A stretch of 64,000 nt of DNA from Catenulispora sp. GP43 (GCF_041260665.1 NZ_JBGCCT010000036.1:1-64000), one strand, 5' to 3'. Counted from the stretch's first letter, positions 46,849 to 56,492 are shown. A program made the numbers and translations. Notes: generated from the sequence alone by a model not told the origin.

Positions 46849-49800
46849 CTACCAGCCGCTGTCCCCCGGTCCCCGAGTGATGGAGTAGTTGCCGGGGTTG
46901 TTCAGACCGCCGGAGGCCGCGCCGGTGACAGTCACGTAGTTCGCCGTCATCCCGCCGCCGGTCAGGTTCCTGATATCGATGCCGTACGTCCCGGCGCCGC
47001 TGATCGCCAGATGGTCGAGCGTGAGGTTGGCGATCTGCTTGCCGTCGCCCATCAGCACGGCCTCGTACGTGGCGTTCGTGATCGTGTTGTTCGAGACCGT
47101 CACCGGCTGCGTGATGTCAGACTGGCTCGCGTAGATCCACAGCGCGCCGATGCTCGAACCGGCGTTGTATTCATAGGAGCCGGTACGCGTCAGCGCGTTG
47201 CCGGACACCGTGGTGGGACCGCTGAACCCGGCGCCGAAGCGGGTGCTGATGGTGATCCCGGAGCCGAAGGCGACCGTGTCGGAGACCTGGTTGCCGATCA
47301 CCGCGTTGCCGCTTCCGCCGTAGACCCCGATGCCGTTGGCCTGGATCGGGCTCTCGACGGTGTTGTCGACCAGCGAGCAGTTGACAACGTTGCCGCCTTC
47401 GGTGTCCAGCGCGAGGTTGTCGTCACCGGTGTTGCGCACCTGTGACTGGTCGATCCGGGTCCCGCTGCTCCCACCGTGGACGTGGACGCCGTCGGCGAAG
47501 ACGTCGCGGACGCGCAGCCCGGAGGCGTAGAGCCCGACCGCGGGAACCGCCCACAGCCCGACCTTCGTGTGCTCCATCCAGACGTCGAACAGCAGCGAGC
47601 CCTGAGCGAACGTCCCCTCGATCGCGGCCGCGCCGGAGTCGTTGTTCCGCGAGGTCTGGTCGCCGGAGATGGTCAGGTCGGCGATCTGGTTCACGCCGCC
47701 GGTGGTGTACAGACCGCCCATGCCGTTCTCGGCCGTGGACTGGATCGTCGTGTACCACTCGCCGGCGCCGCGCACCGGGACCCCGTTGATGCTGATCCGG
47801 CCGGAGATGTCGTAGGTCCCGGACGGGAAGTACAGGCCCGTGCCGGTCCCGGCCAGCGCGCTCAGCGCGTTGTTGATCGCGGAGGTGTCGTCGGCGCCGT
47901 TGTTCGGCGTGACGCCGTAGTTCGTGATCGGGACGAAGTTCGCCGGCATCGCGAAGGCCGCGTCCACCTGCTCGGTGTCGATGACGTCGAAGGTGTAGGA
48001 GGCGGCTGTGTCGGCGGCGTCCTTCTGCAGCTTCAGCACCGTTCCGGCCGGCCAGTTGCCGATCAGGGCCCTGGTCTCGTCGTAGAAGTGGTGCGCGGCG
48101 CCGCTGCTCGGGGAATGCGTGTCGTAGTAGCCGCCGCCGTAGAGCCAGGAGTACTTGGTGGTGAGGGTGAGGTCCTGGACCTTGTTCCCGTTGGCGTAAA
48201 GCGCGATCGGGGCGCTGGCCGCGGAGCCGTCGGAGTTGTCGGGGATCGAGTAGCGGACCACGATCGAGTTGGCCGGCTGGGTCAGCGTGACCTGCATGTA
48301 CTGCCCGGTGGCCGTCAGCTGCACCGCGCGGCGGCCGGTCGATTCGGCCTGGATGCTCGGATAGGTGGTGCTGGCCGGCAGGACCGCGCCGGTGGTCTGC
48401 GTCTGCGGACTCGTCGCGGTGTACTCGGTGTACGGGAGCGTCGCGCCGACGGCGGCCAGCGCGGTGCCGTTGGCGACCGTGACGTCGTCGATCGCGACGT
48501 TGCCGCTGTCACCGCTGTCGTGCTGAAGGCCGATGAGGTTCTCACCGGAGCGCAGGGCGATGTTCTGCGCGGAGGTCAGCCATCCACTGCCGGCGGGCAG
48601 CGAGAGCTGGCGGCTCTTCAGACCGTTGATGTAGAGCGAGAGCGTCTGCGCCGAACCGCTCGTGTTCGCGTAGCGAAGCGTCACGGCGTCGGTGCCGGCG
48701 GTCGGGACCTCGGCGTCGATGACCGTCTCGGCACCCTGGCCGGTGAAACCGGTGAGATAGCCGGTCCCGGTGTAGCCGCTGATCGACGTCGCGACGGTCG
48801 GGCCGCCGGCGGTGAAGGCGGTCTCGGCCTCGTACGTCGCACCGGAGGGCGGCGGCGGGCTGGAGCTCGGGGAGGTCGACGGCGTGCTGCTCGGCGTGCT
48901 GGTCGGAGCGGTGATCGGGGCGACGACGATGTTGTCGAGGTTGACGTTGCCCAGGTCGGAGGAGTCGAACTTGTAGGCGACCGTGTTGCTGCCCGCGTTC
49001 AGGCTGATGGTCTCGGTCTCGGTTCCCCACGTGTCCCAGTTCGCGGTGGCCGGGAGCAGGATCTGCTTGAGCTTGGCGCCGTTGACGTACAACGACAGCG
49101 ACATCTGCGCACCAGTGCCGTTGGCATAGCGCAGCGTCGTCGTCGTGGATCCGGCAGCGGATTCCGGAACGGTGAACGCGGTGTTCGCAGAACCCTTGTT
49201 CGTGTCGGTGTACCCGCCGACGAAGCCGGTGCCGGTGTAGTTCGCGTGGTCGCTGGCGACGACCGCGCCGCCGGACAACGCCGCGTTCTCGGCCTCGAAC
49301 TGGCCGGCCGGAGGCGGCGCCGGCGGGGTGACGGTGATGTTGTCGAGGTTGACGTTGCCCAGGTCGGAGGAGTCGAACTTGTAGGCGATGGTGTCGGTTC
49401 CGGCGTTCAGCGCGACGGTCTCGGTCTCGGTGGTCCAGGTGTCCCAGTTCGCCGTGGCCGGCAGTTGGATCTGCTTGAGCTTGGCCCCGTTGATGTACAA
49501 CGACAGCGACATCTGCGAGCCGGTTCCGTTGGCGTAGCGGAGCGCGACGGTCTCGTTCCCGGCCGCGGAGGCGCTGACGGTGAAGGTCGTGTTCGCAGAA
49601 CCCTTATTCGTATCGGTGTATCCACCGACAAAGCCAGTGCCGGTGTAGTTCGCATGGTCGCTAGCAACAACGGCGCCGCCGGATAGCGCGGCGTTCTCGG
49701 CTTCGTACGTCGTACCGGCGGCCGACGCCGAGTGCGCCATGGACCAGACGGCGACGGTGGCGAAGGTGACCGCTCCCGCGGTCGACACCGCCAGGGCCCT

Positions 49801-49854
49801 TCTGCGTCCTCGGGCTACCGCGAGTGGTCTGAGTGGGGTGGGTGTGGGGGACAT
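46849..49854 (-). CDS. GH87-type alpha-1,3-glucanase with three CBM35 domains
   Basis: A 1,001-aa secreted beta-helix hydrolase. Order: signal peptide (~1-46); CBM35-like domains at ~47-170 and ~185-305, nearly identical in protein (TYEAENAALSGGAVVASDHA, TGTGFVGGYTDTNKGSANT); a Ser/Pro/Thr linker; a third CBM35 (~337-460); a GH87-style N-domain (TGRRAVQLTATGQYMQV, VRYSIPDNSDG); and a right-handed beta-helix (~650-1001). Probable catalytic acids are in DVFADGVHVHGG and VRNTGDDNLALD, the DG/DD pattern of GH87 mycodextranases. Expected action: endo-hydrolysis of alpha-1,3-glucan of fungal walls or dental mutan. ATG 49854 has AAGGAG 5 bases upstream and lies 11 bases after the first glucanase gene. 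The GH87 assignment is my reading of motifs. Confidence 0.78.
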   Translation of the reverse strand: MSPTPTPLRPLAVARGRRRALAVSTAGAVTFATVAVWSMAHSASAAGTTYEAENAALSGGAVVASDHANYTGTGFVGGYTDTNKGSANTTFTVSASAAGNETVALRYANGTGSQMSLSLYINGAKLKQIQLPATANWDTWTTETETVALNAGTDTIAYKFDSSDLGNVNLDNITVTPPAPPPAGQFEAENAALSGGAVVASDHANYTGTGFVGGYTDTNKGSANTAFTVPESAAGSTTTTLRYANGTGAQMSLSLYVNGAKLKQILLPATANWDTWGTETETISLNAGSNTVAYKFDSSDLGNVNLDNIVVAPITAPTSTPSSTPSTSPSSSPPPPSGATYEAETAFTAGGPTVATSISGYTGTGYLTGFTGQGAETVIDAEVPTAGTDAVTLRYANTSGSAQTLSLYINGLKSRQLSLPAGSGWLTSAQNIALRSGENLIGLQHDSGDSGNVAIDDVTVANGTALAAVGATLPYTEYTATSPQTQTTGAVLPASTTYPSIQAESTGRRAVQLTATGQYMQVTLTQPANSIVVRYSIPDNSDGSAASAPIALYANGNKVQDLTLTTKYSWLYGGGYYDTHSPSSGAAHHFYDETRALIGNWPAGTVLKLQKDAADTAASYTFDVIDTEQVDAAFAMPANFVPITNYGVTPNNGADDTSAINNALSALAGTGTGLYFPSGTYDISGRISINGVPVRGAGEWYTTIQSTAENGMGGLYTTGGVNQIADLTISGDQTSRNNDSGAAAIEGTFAQGSLLFDVWMEHTKVGLWAVPAVGLYASGLRVRDVFADGVHVHGGSSGTRIDQSQVRNTGDDNLALDTEGGNVVNCSLVDNTVESPIQANGIGVYGGSGNAVIGNQVSDTVAFGSGITISTRFGAGFSGPTTVSGNALTRTGSYEYNAGSSIGALWIYASQSDITQPVTVSNNTITNATYEAVLMGDGKQIANLTLDHLAISGAGTYGIDIRNLTGGGMTANYVTVTGAASGGLNNPGNYSITRGPGDSGW

Positions 49855-49865
49855 GATCACTCCTT

Positions 49866-52301
49866 TCAGTGCGTGTACGCCTCGAATTCCGAGAGTTGGG
49901 CGGCGGGCCAGCCGGTGTTGCCGGTGATGGTCAGCGTCAGGGTGCGGACACTCCGGGCCGGGAAGGTGATCGTCACCGAGTTCCCGGCGACCGCCGGGTC
50001 GAAGACATAAGCGGCGGAGGCCACCAGCGGCACGCCGTCGGCCGAGACCGCGATGGTCTGGGTCCGCGCGCCCCAGTTCGGCGGCAGCTTCAGCACGATC
50101 CGGTCCACCGGGACGGTCTGGCCGAGGTCGACGGTCGCGGTCTGCGGGAACGTCCCGTCGGCGCTCTCGAAGTAGGTGGTGGGGTCGCCGTCGGTGAGCT
50201 TGTCCGGACCGCACCACGAGCACTGCTGCGAGCTGGAGGTCGCGGTCCGTCCCAGGGCCAGGTCACCGTTCGGGTCATAGCCGACGCCCTTGAGCCCGAC
50301 GACGTAGGGACCGGCCGGCGATGTGCTGTCGATGGTGAGCAGACCGGTGAAGTTGCCGGACGTGGCCGGGTCGAACCCGACGTGGACGGTGCAGGACGCC
50401 CCGACCGCGATGGTCCCGCAGGCATGGTCGGTGGTGAAGCCGGCCGGGGCGGTGATGTTCTGCACGGTGACGGGCTTCGGCCCGGGGTTGGTGATCGTGA
50501 TCGGCTGGGTCGCGACGGTGTTGAGTGCCTGGAAGCCGAAGTCGACGCCGGTCGCCTTGTCGATCATCAGGGCCCCGCTCGGTGGGAAGCCGCAGGCGGT
50601 GGTGTTCCAGCCGGCGTTCAGCCCGGACTTGGCGAGGGCGAAACCGCTGGCGCAGTCATAGGTTCCGGCGTGCGCTCCGAGACCGACCGCGACGACGTTG
50701 GAGAACGTCGCGGCGCCGGGAGCCTGGAGCTGCACGGCGAACGTCCCCGCGCCGGCGATGGCGACCCGGTCGACCGAGACGTTCGTGATGCTCTTGCCGA
50801 CGAACTGGATCCCGGCGTACGAGCTGTCCAGGAGTGTGTCGTCGTGGACGGCGATGGCCCCGGTCATCGGCGAGTCGGCGGCGTCGAACCACAGCGCCGC
50901 GATCTCGGTCGGGTCGTTGGGGACCAGGTCGCCGGTGCGCAGCAGGACGTCGCCGGCGATGGTTGTCGTCCCGGACAACGGGACCGAGCCGAAGCGGTTG
51001 CCGACGTGGACGCCGCCGCCCTGGGTCACGGTGTCGGCGGCGAGGTCGTCGCTGACGGTGTTGTCGTGCCCGCCGTAGACGGCGAAACCGTTGGCCAGTT
51101 GCGGCTGGACCACCGTGTCGTGGACGAAGGCGTTGTCGTGGTCGGCGTTCTGGTCGGACCACATCGCCATTCCGTCGTCGCCGGTGTTGCGCACGAAGGT
51201 GTTCTGGACCGTGACGTGGCTGACGCCGTCGTGCAGGTTGATGCCGTCGGCGGTGGTGTCCTGGATCCGGGTGTCCGAGACGGTCAGCCCGTCGGCGGGG
51301 CCGTCGAACCACATCCCGACCTTGGTGTGCTGGATCCAGAGGTCGTCGACGCTCGAGCCGCCGCCGAGCGACCCGCCCAGACCGCTGTCGGAGACGGAGT
51401 CGTCGCGAACGGTCGTCTCGCCGAAGATGGCGAAGCCGCTGAGGTGGACGGCGGTGCTCGGGGTCGGGGCGGGCTTGCCGAAGACGCCGACGCCCGCGCC
51501 GTGCAGGACCGAGTACCAGGGCCCGGCGCCGGCGACCGTGACGGCGTCGACGGTGAGCTGGCGGGTGACGGTGAACGTGCCCGGCGGGATCCACACCGTC
51601 TTGTGCTCGGCGGCGCCGGCGTCGATGGCGTTCTGGATCGCCTGGCCGGAATCGGTGGCGCCGGTCGGGTCGGCGCCGAAGTCCAGGACGCTGAGAGAGC
51701 CGGCCGGCGCCGGGGCCGCCGGCGCGACGTCCTCGAAGTCGGCGACGTCGACGGTCGTCGGGGACGACGCCGTGATCCGCACCCGGGTTCCGGCGGGCAG
51801 GACCCGGCCCAACAGTGCGCGGGTGTCGTCGAAGTAGTGGTGCTCTCCCCCGTCGGCGGGGTTCTTGGTGAACGGGTAGTTCCCGTAGAAGTGCGAGTAC
51901 TTGGCGGTCGTGGGCAGCGAGGCGAGCAGGGTTCCGGGTGCCTGGCCGCCGGCGGTGACCCGGAGCGAGGAATCGGCGCTGCCGTCGGCTATCGAGTACC
52001 GGACGTCGACCGCGTCAGCGGGCTTTGCAAGAACGAACTCGACGTACTGCCCGGCGGCCAGCTGGACCGCGCGGCGCCCGGTGGCCTCGGCCGCGAGCTG
52101 GGTGAAGGCGCGCGAGGCGGCGGTGACGGTGCCGTTCGTCGCGGCGGCGTCCACCGAGTCGTACTCGGTGAACGGAACGCGCGCACCCGCCGGAAGCGGG
52201 GGCGCGGCGCTGGATCCGGCAGACGCAGCCGGTGCGGGGGCGGTCACAGCGATCACGGAGCCGACGGCGGCTACGACGATCAAGATCGTGGTGCGGAGCA
52301 T
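49866..52301 (-). CDS. GH87-type beta-helix glucanase with C-terminal discoidin-like domain
   Basis: An 811-aa exported paralogue of the following gene. A signal peptide (~1-28) leads to the GH87 N-domain (EATGRRAVQLAAGQYVEF, DVRYSIADGSADS) and the beta-helix catalytic part (~205-560), with DTTADGINLHDGVSH and FVRNTGDDGMAMWSD matching the paralogue's proposed acids. Then come a choice-of-anchor-type Ig domain (TITNPGPKPVTVQNI) and an F5/8-type-C-like CBM32 domain (~690-811, TATVDLGQTVPVDRIVLKLP). It lacks the CBM35 array of the second copy, so the two proteins share the engine but use different carbohydrate anchors. AGGAG precedes ATG 52301. First gene of the minus-strand unit. Confidence 0.78.
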   Translation of the reverse strand: MLRTTILIVVAAVGSVIAVTAPAPAASAGSSAAPPLPAGARVPFTEYDSVDAAATNGTVTAASRAFTQLAAEATGRRAVQLAAGQYVEFVLAKPADAVDVRYSIADGSADSSLRVTAGGQAPGTLLASLPTTAKYSHFYGNYPFTKNPADGGEHHYFDDTRALLGRVLPAGTRVRITASSPTTVDVADFEDVAPAAPAPAGSLSVLDFGADPTGATDSGQAIQNAIDAGAAEHKTVWIPPGTFTVTRQLTVDAVTVAGAGPWYSVLHGAGVGVFGKPAPTPSTAVHLSGFAIFGETTVRDDSVSDSGLGGSLGGGSSVDDLWIQHTKVGMWFDGPADGLTVSDTRIQDTTADGINLHDGVSHVTVQNTFVRNTGDDGMAMWSDQNADHDNAFVHDTVVQPQLANGFAVYGGHDNTVSDDLAADTVTQGGGVHVGNRFGSVPLSGTTTIAGDVLLRTGDLVPNDPTEIAALWFDAADSPMTGAIAVHDDTLLDSSYAGIQFVGKSITNVSVDRVAIAGAGTFAVQLQAPGAATFSNVVAVGLGAHAGTYDCASGFALAKSGLNAGWNTTACGFPPSGALMIDKATGVDFGFQALNTVATQPITITNPGPKPVTVQNITAPAGFTTDHACGTIAVGASCTVHVGFDPATSGNFTGLLTIDSTSPAGPYVVGLKGVGYDPNGDLALGRTATSSSQQCSWCGPDKLTDGDPTTYFESADGTFPQTATVDLGQTVPVDRIVLKLPPNWGARTQTIAVSADGVPLVASAAYVFDPAVAGNSVTITFPARSVRTLTLTITGNTGWPAAQLSEFEAYTH

Positions 52302-52555
52302 CGTGACGTACTCCTGACGCAGGCATGGGGGTACCCAGGCGTGACCCTTCGCGCTGGTGGCGGGGTTACGTCAAGGTTTCGAGGTGGTGTGGTGCAGCGA
52401 AACCGTACGGCTCGGCGACCCCGAAGTCCATAGGTCAACGCAAAAAGTCGCCAAGATCTACGGATTTCCTTGCGCTCGGACGCAGGAACTCACGCGTAGC
52501 AGCGCGAACAGGACAGCTGGGCGTGAAGCGGGGCCTGAAGCGGGGTGCGCAGCGC

Positions 52556-53569
52556 TCAGTGCCGGACCGGGCCGGTGGAGGCCCGGACGATCAGCTCCGG
52601 CTCGTAGAGCGTCTCCTCGCCGAGCACGGCATGGCCGCCCATCTGGGTCTTCAGGGCCTCCGCCGCGGCGGCCGCGATGGCCCGGACCGGCTGGCGGATG
52701 GTCGTCAGCGGCGGATCGGTGGCGATCATGTAGGGCGAGTCGTCGAAGCCGATGACCGACAGGTCGCCGGGAACGTTCAGCCCTAGGCGGTGCGCCGCCC
52801 GGACCGCGCCCAAGGCCAAAGCATCACTGGCGCATATCAAGGCAGTACAAATCACACCGGGCGCCAGCAGGCGGGTCGTCGCGGCCCGGCCGTCCTCGAT
52901 CGAGAAACCCGTGTGGACGACCAAGTCCCGCCAGGCACCGGGTTCGACGCCGTTGCGTTCGCAGTGCGCGACATAGGCGCCGAGTTTCCGGGCCGACGGG
53001 ATATGGCCGACCGGTCCGAGGACCATGCCTATCCGGGTGTGCCCCAAGGACGCGAGGTGGTCCAGCGCCTGGTCCACGGCCGCGGCGTCGTCGACACTGA
53101 CCCGGCGGATGCCCTCATTGCTGTCCGCCTCGTTGATCAGCACGATCGGGATACCGCGTTCCCGCAACTCGCGGGAGTACTCCGGGCCCGCGTCGGCGTA
53201 GGAGGACCCGATGAAGATGATCCCCGCGACGTCGTGGTCCATGAGGAGCTTGATGTAGTTCGCCTCGGAGACCCCGTCCGCGGTCCGGGTGCACAGGACC
53301 GGCATCAGGCCCTGCTTCACCAGACCGGCGGAGACCGATTCCACGAACGCCGGGAAGATCGGGTTCTGCAGGTCGGGGACGACCAGCCCGACCAGGCCGG
53401 CCCGGCCCCGCCGGAACTTGGCCGGGCGCTCGTGCCCCAGCACGTCCAGCGCCGTGAGGACCCGGTCCCGGGTCTCCTGGGCGATGGACGGGTGGTCGTT
53501 CAGGACGCGGCGGACCGTGGCCAGGCTGACGCCGGCGAAGGAGGCGACGGCGGAGAGTTTGGTGGCCAC
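52556..53569 (-). CDS. LacI-family regulator (copy A)
   Basis: A 337-aa LacI regulator. The helix-turn-helix is KLSAVASFAGVSLATVRRVLNDHPSI, where the recognition helix has Arg in place of the usual Ser (ATVSR). The hinge TRDRVLTALDVLGHERPAKF and the sugar-binding core (VGLVVPDLQNPIFPAF, IGFDDSPYMIATDPPLTTIRQPV) are intact. GTG 53569 has no clear ribosome site. It lies between the glucanase/glucosidase unit and a paralogous regulator gene, transcribed the same way, so it may respond to alpha-glucan oligosaccharides and control the divergent SBP-ABC operon and/or the glucanase unit. Operator not established. Confidence 0.88.
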   Translation of the reverse strand: MATKLSAVASFAGVSLATVRRVLNDHPSIAQETRDRVLTALDVLGHERPAKFRRGRAGLVGLVVPDLQNPIFPAFVESVSAGLVKQGLMPVLCTRTADGVSEANYIKLLMDHDVAGIIFIGSSYADAGPEYSRELRERGIPIVLINEADSNEGIRRVSVDDAAAVDQALDHLASLGHTRIGMVLGPVGHIPSARKLGAYVAHCERNGVEPGAWRDLVVHTGFSIEDGRAATTRLLAPGVICTALICASDALALGAVRAAHRLGLNVPGDLSVIGFDDSPYMIATDPPLTTIRQPVRAIAAAAAEALKTQMGGHAVLGEETLYEPELIVRASTGPVRH

Positions 53570-53641
53570 GGCGGTCAGCGTACAACCGATCTACGCAAGA
53601 AATGAAGAATTCGCTGACGAGAATCGAGCAACCGCCGTGCT

Positions 53642-54700
53642 TCAGGCGGCGGCCTGGGCGTCCGGGCCGCGGACCGGGCCGGTCGAGCCCCGGACCACCA
53701 GCTCGGGCTCGAACAGGAGCTCCTCCACAGCGGTCCCGCCGCCCTCGACCTGGTTCAGCAGCATCGCCACCGCCGCCCGGCCCATCGCCTCGATCGGCTG
53801 GCGCACGGTGGTCAGCGGCGGGTCGGTGCAGTTCATGAAGCTGGAATCGTCGAAGCCGACGACCGAGACGTCGCGCGGGACGTCCATCCCGGAGCGGCGC
53901 ACAGCCCTTATCGCGCCGAGGGCGAGCACGTCGCTGCCGCAGACCACGGCAGTGACGCCCTGCTTCAGAGCGCGGGCGGTCGCCGCGCGGCCGCCCTCCA
54001 TCGAGAACTGCGCGTGCTCGACGACGACGGACAACGGCCGCGCGCCCGGACCCGACCGGCGCCCGGCGCGCTCGGCCTCGGCCAGGAAGGCCGCGATCCG
54101 GCGCCGCGACGGCATGTGGTCCTCGGGCCCGACGACCAGGCCGATGCGCTCGTGGCCGAGCGATGCCAGGTGGCCGTAGGACTGCTCGCACGCGACCTCG
54201 TCGTCGGTGGACACGCCGGGGAACCCGAGGTCCTCGACCGCCGCGTTGAACAGGATCACCGGGATTCCCCGAGACCTGAGCCGCAGGTAGTGATCGTGCG
54301 GCGCGGCCGCCTCGGCGTAGTGGCCGCCGCAGAACACGACGCCGGAGACCTGCTGGTCCAGCAGCATGTCGACGTATTCGGACTCGGACAGACCGCCGGC
54401 GGTGCGGGTGCACAGGACCGGGGTGAAGCCGCGCTGCGCCAGGGCGCCGCCGACGACTTCGGCCAGGGCCGGAAAGATCGGGTTCTGCAGCTCCGGCAGG
54501 ACCAGGCCGATCAGCCGGGCCCGCTCCCCGCGCAGCTGCGTCGGACGCTCGTAGCCGAGCACGTCGAGTGCGGTCAGAACGGCTTCCCGGGTGCTCTCGG
54601 CGACGCCGGGCCTGTTGTTGAGGACCCGGCTCACGGTGGCCTCGCTGACGCCGACCTTCTTGGCGACTTCGGAGAGGCGGCGGGCTGGCGTGGGAGTCAT
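53642..54700 (-). CDS. LacI-family regulator (copy B)
   Basis: A 352-aa paralogue of the regulator downstream. The HTH is RRLSEVAKKVGVSEATVSRVLNNRPGV with the canonical ATVSRVL recognition helix. The core shows IGLVLPELQNPIFPAL, VSVVGFDDSSFMNCTDPPLT and a Gln/Asn-rich sugar cleft. ATG 54700 is selected instead of 54739 because the HTH begins there. It is divergent from the SBP-permease-permease-GH13 operon, and a GCAAAGTCTTGC palindrome lies directly upstream. It and copy A differ in the recognition helix, so they are expected to bind different operators. Confidence 0.9.
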   Translation of the reverse strand: MTPTPARRLSEVAKKVGVSEATVSRVLNNRPGVAESTREAVLTALDVLGYERPTQLRGERARLIGLVLPELQNPIFPALAEVVGGALAQRGFTPVLCTRTAGGLSESEYVDMLLDQQVSGVVFCGGHYAEAAAPHDHYLRLRSRGIPVILFNAAVEDLGFPGVSTDDEVACEQSYGHLASLGHERIGLVVGPEDHMPSRRRIAAFLAEAERAGRRSGPGARPLSVVVEHAQFSMEGGRAATARALKQGVTAVVCGSDVLALGAIRAVRRSGMDVPRDVSVVGFDDSSFMNCTDPPLTTVRQPIEAMGRAAVAMLLNQVEGGGTAVEELLFEPELVVRGSTGPVRGPDAQAAA

Positions 54701-54725
54701 AGCCGCAACGATACGACGATCTCCC

Positions 54726-54737
54726 GCAAAGTCTTGC
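54726..54737. promoter_or_regulatory. GCAAAGTCTTGC palindrome upstream of regulator B
   Basis: GCAA and TTGC form a short palindrome separated by AGTC, 25 bases upstream of the regulator B start and before the divergent importer promoter. It shares the TTGC half with other sites in this locus. A weak operator candidate. Confidence 0.35.
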
Positions 54738-54926
54738 ACTCCCCTGTTCAGAATGCTGCGCGGATTTTGGCTTTCTCCCCGCCGCTCGAGCGTCGATGGC
54801 GAAGATTTTCACGGCCTGGAAACGAGCGCGGCGGAGTTCGGCGGACAACGCATCGACCTGGCGCGACCTGGAAGAATGCCATGGTTTGAGCGGATATTTC
54901 CGGGGTGGCCGTAATGAAGTCGTGTC

Positions 54927-54977
54927 CTTGCGAGGTTTCATCGATATCTTGCGGACCGGTTTGACGCGAGCTACGGT
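54927..54977 (+). promoter_or_regulatory. Promoter and two CTTGCG elements before the alpha-glucoside importer
   Basis: TTGCGG (54949-54954) and TACGGT (54972-54977) are spaced 17 bases apart, a good sigma70 promoter for the operon starting at 55092. CTTGCG occurs at 54927-54932 and 54948-54953, exactly 21 bases apart (two helical turns); the second overlaps the -35 box. LacI-type proteins could bind here. Confidence 0.5.
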
Positions 54978-55091
54978 GAGGCCCACTCGACATCGGCAAG
55001 CCGATGATGTCGCCGCGGGGTTTCGAACCGATCACCCGAAACCGCCATCGCGCCACCCCCATCCCTCGTGTTGAAGCCAGGAAGGTGTTCG

Positions 55092-56492
55092 ATGAAGAGT
55101 TCCACCCAGCGGCCCGCCGCCCGCACGGCGGCCGCCGTCGTCCTCATAGCCGGTCTCGGACTGTCCGCCGCGGCGTGTTCCAGCAGCAAGAGCGGCGCCA
55201 AGGACGCCGCGGCGCCGGCCGGGGGCGACGGCCCGGTCACGATCAGCGTCCCGTGCGAGCCGCCGACCAGCCAGGCCGGGCAGCGCAAGGAGTGGCTCGC
55301 CGACGTCGCGACGTTCGAGAAGGCGAACCCGAACATCACGATCAAGGGCATCGACACCTATCCCTGCGAGGACACCGCGACCTTCACGGCGCAGATGCGG
55401 GCCGGGACCGAGCCGGACGTGTTCCACACCTACTTCACCGACCTGAACCAGGTGCTCGACGCCGGGCAGGCCGCGGACATCACGTCCTACGTCAACGACA
55501 CCACGGTCCCGGGCTTCAGCGACCTCGCGCCCTCCGCGCTGGCCGCCGTCACCGCAGGCAAGACCCTCTACGGTCTGCCGACCGGCATCTACACCCAGGG
55601 TCTGATCATCAACCGCAAGCTGTTCAAGCAGGCCGGACTGGACCCGGACCACCCGCCGACAACGTGGGCGGACGTGGAGAAGGACGCCAAGGCGATCACC
55701 GCGCTGGGCAACGGGATCTACGGCTACGGCGACTACAGCGCCGGCAACAACGGCGGCTGGCACTTCTCCTCCGAGGTCGACGCCAACGGCGGGCAGATGA
55801 TCAACCAGGACGGGACCAAGGCGGCCTTCAACGCCCAGCCCGCGACCGAGGTGCTGCAGGCGCTGCACCAGATGCGCTTCGTCGACGACAGCATGAGCCC
55901 GACGCAGCAGCTGAAGTGGGGCGACCTGCAGAAGCAGATGGCCGCCGGGAAGCTCGGCATGTACATCGCCTCCCCGGACGACCTGTACAACGTCATCGTC
56001 CCGCAGGACGGCGGCAACGTCGACGACTACGGCGTCGGCCCGCTGCCCAGCACCAGCGGGACCCCGGCCGGCTCGCTGTCCGGCGGCGACGACGTCATGT
56101 TCAACAAGCACGACACCCCGGCGCAGATCCGGGCGGGCATCAAGTGGATCGCCTTCTCGATGCTGACCCCGGGCCAGGGCCAGTTCAACTACGCGCGCAC
56201 CAAGGCCGACGGGCTCCCGGTCGGTTTCCCCGAGCCGCTGGACTGGGTCGGCGCGACCTCGGAGAAGAACGAGGCGCTGAAGGCCGCGAGCGCCACGGTG
56301 AACACCGCCTACTACAAGACCTTCGTGGACGCGCACGAGAAGGGCATGGGCGAGCCGGTCGACGCGCAGGCGGTCTACAAGACGCTGGACGCCACCATGC
56401 TGAGCGTTCTGAACGACCCGAACGCGGACATCCCGGGCCTGCTGAAGACCGCGGAGTCGCAGGTCAATACGCTGCTCGCCAACGCGGGCTAG
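55092..56492 (+). CDS. ABC sugar-binding lipoprotein (CUT1 type)
   Basis: A 466-aa solute-binding protein of the SBP_bac_1/maltose type. The leader VVLIAGLGLSAAACSSS has a lipobox. Binding-cleft strands read TISVPCEPPTSQAGQRKEWL, DVFHTYFTDLNQVLDAG and LYGLPTGIYTQGLIIN; a cysteine pair (VPCEP with TYPCED) could form a disulphide. GGAAGG lies 7 bases before ATG 55092. It is the first gene of an operon with two permeases and a GH13 glucosidase, so its ligand is probably an alpha-linked gluco-oligosaccharide. No ATPase gene accompanies it. Confidence 0.9.
   Translation: MKSSTQRPAARTAAAVVLIAGLGLSAAACSSSKSGAKDAAAPAGGDGPVTISVPCEPPTSQAGQRKEWLADVATFEKANPNITIKGIDTYPCEDTATFTAQMRAGTEPDVFHTYFTDLNQVLDAGQAADITSYVNDTTVPGFSDLAPSALAAVTAGKTLYGLPTGIYTQGLIINRKLFKQAGLDPDHPPTTWADVEKDAKAITALGNGIYGYGDYSAGNNGGWHFSSEVDANGGQMINQDGTKAAFNAQPATEVLQALHQMRFVDDSMSPTQQLKWGDLQKQMAAGKLGMYIASPDDLYNVIVPQDGGNVDDYGVGPLPSTSGTPAGSLSGGDDVMFNKHDTPAQIRAGIKWIAFSMLTPGQGQFNYARTKADGLPVGFPEPLDWVGATSEKNEALKAASATVNTAYYKTFVDAHEKGMGEPVDAQAVYKTLDATMLSVLNDPNADIPGLLKTAESQVNTLLANAG

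Noticed and set aside
49869-52433. Long plus-strand frame (854 codons) opposite the first glucanase
   Set aside because: Composition typical of a reverse-complement frame; no ribosome site; the minus strand carries a signal peptide and beta-helix protein.
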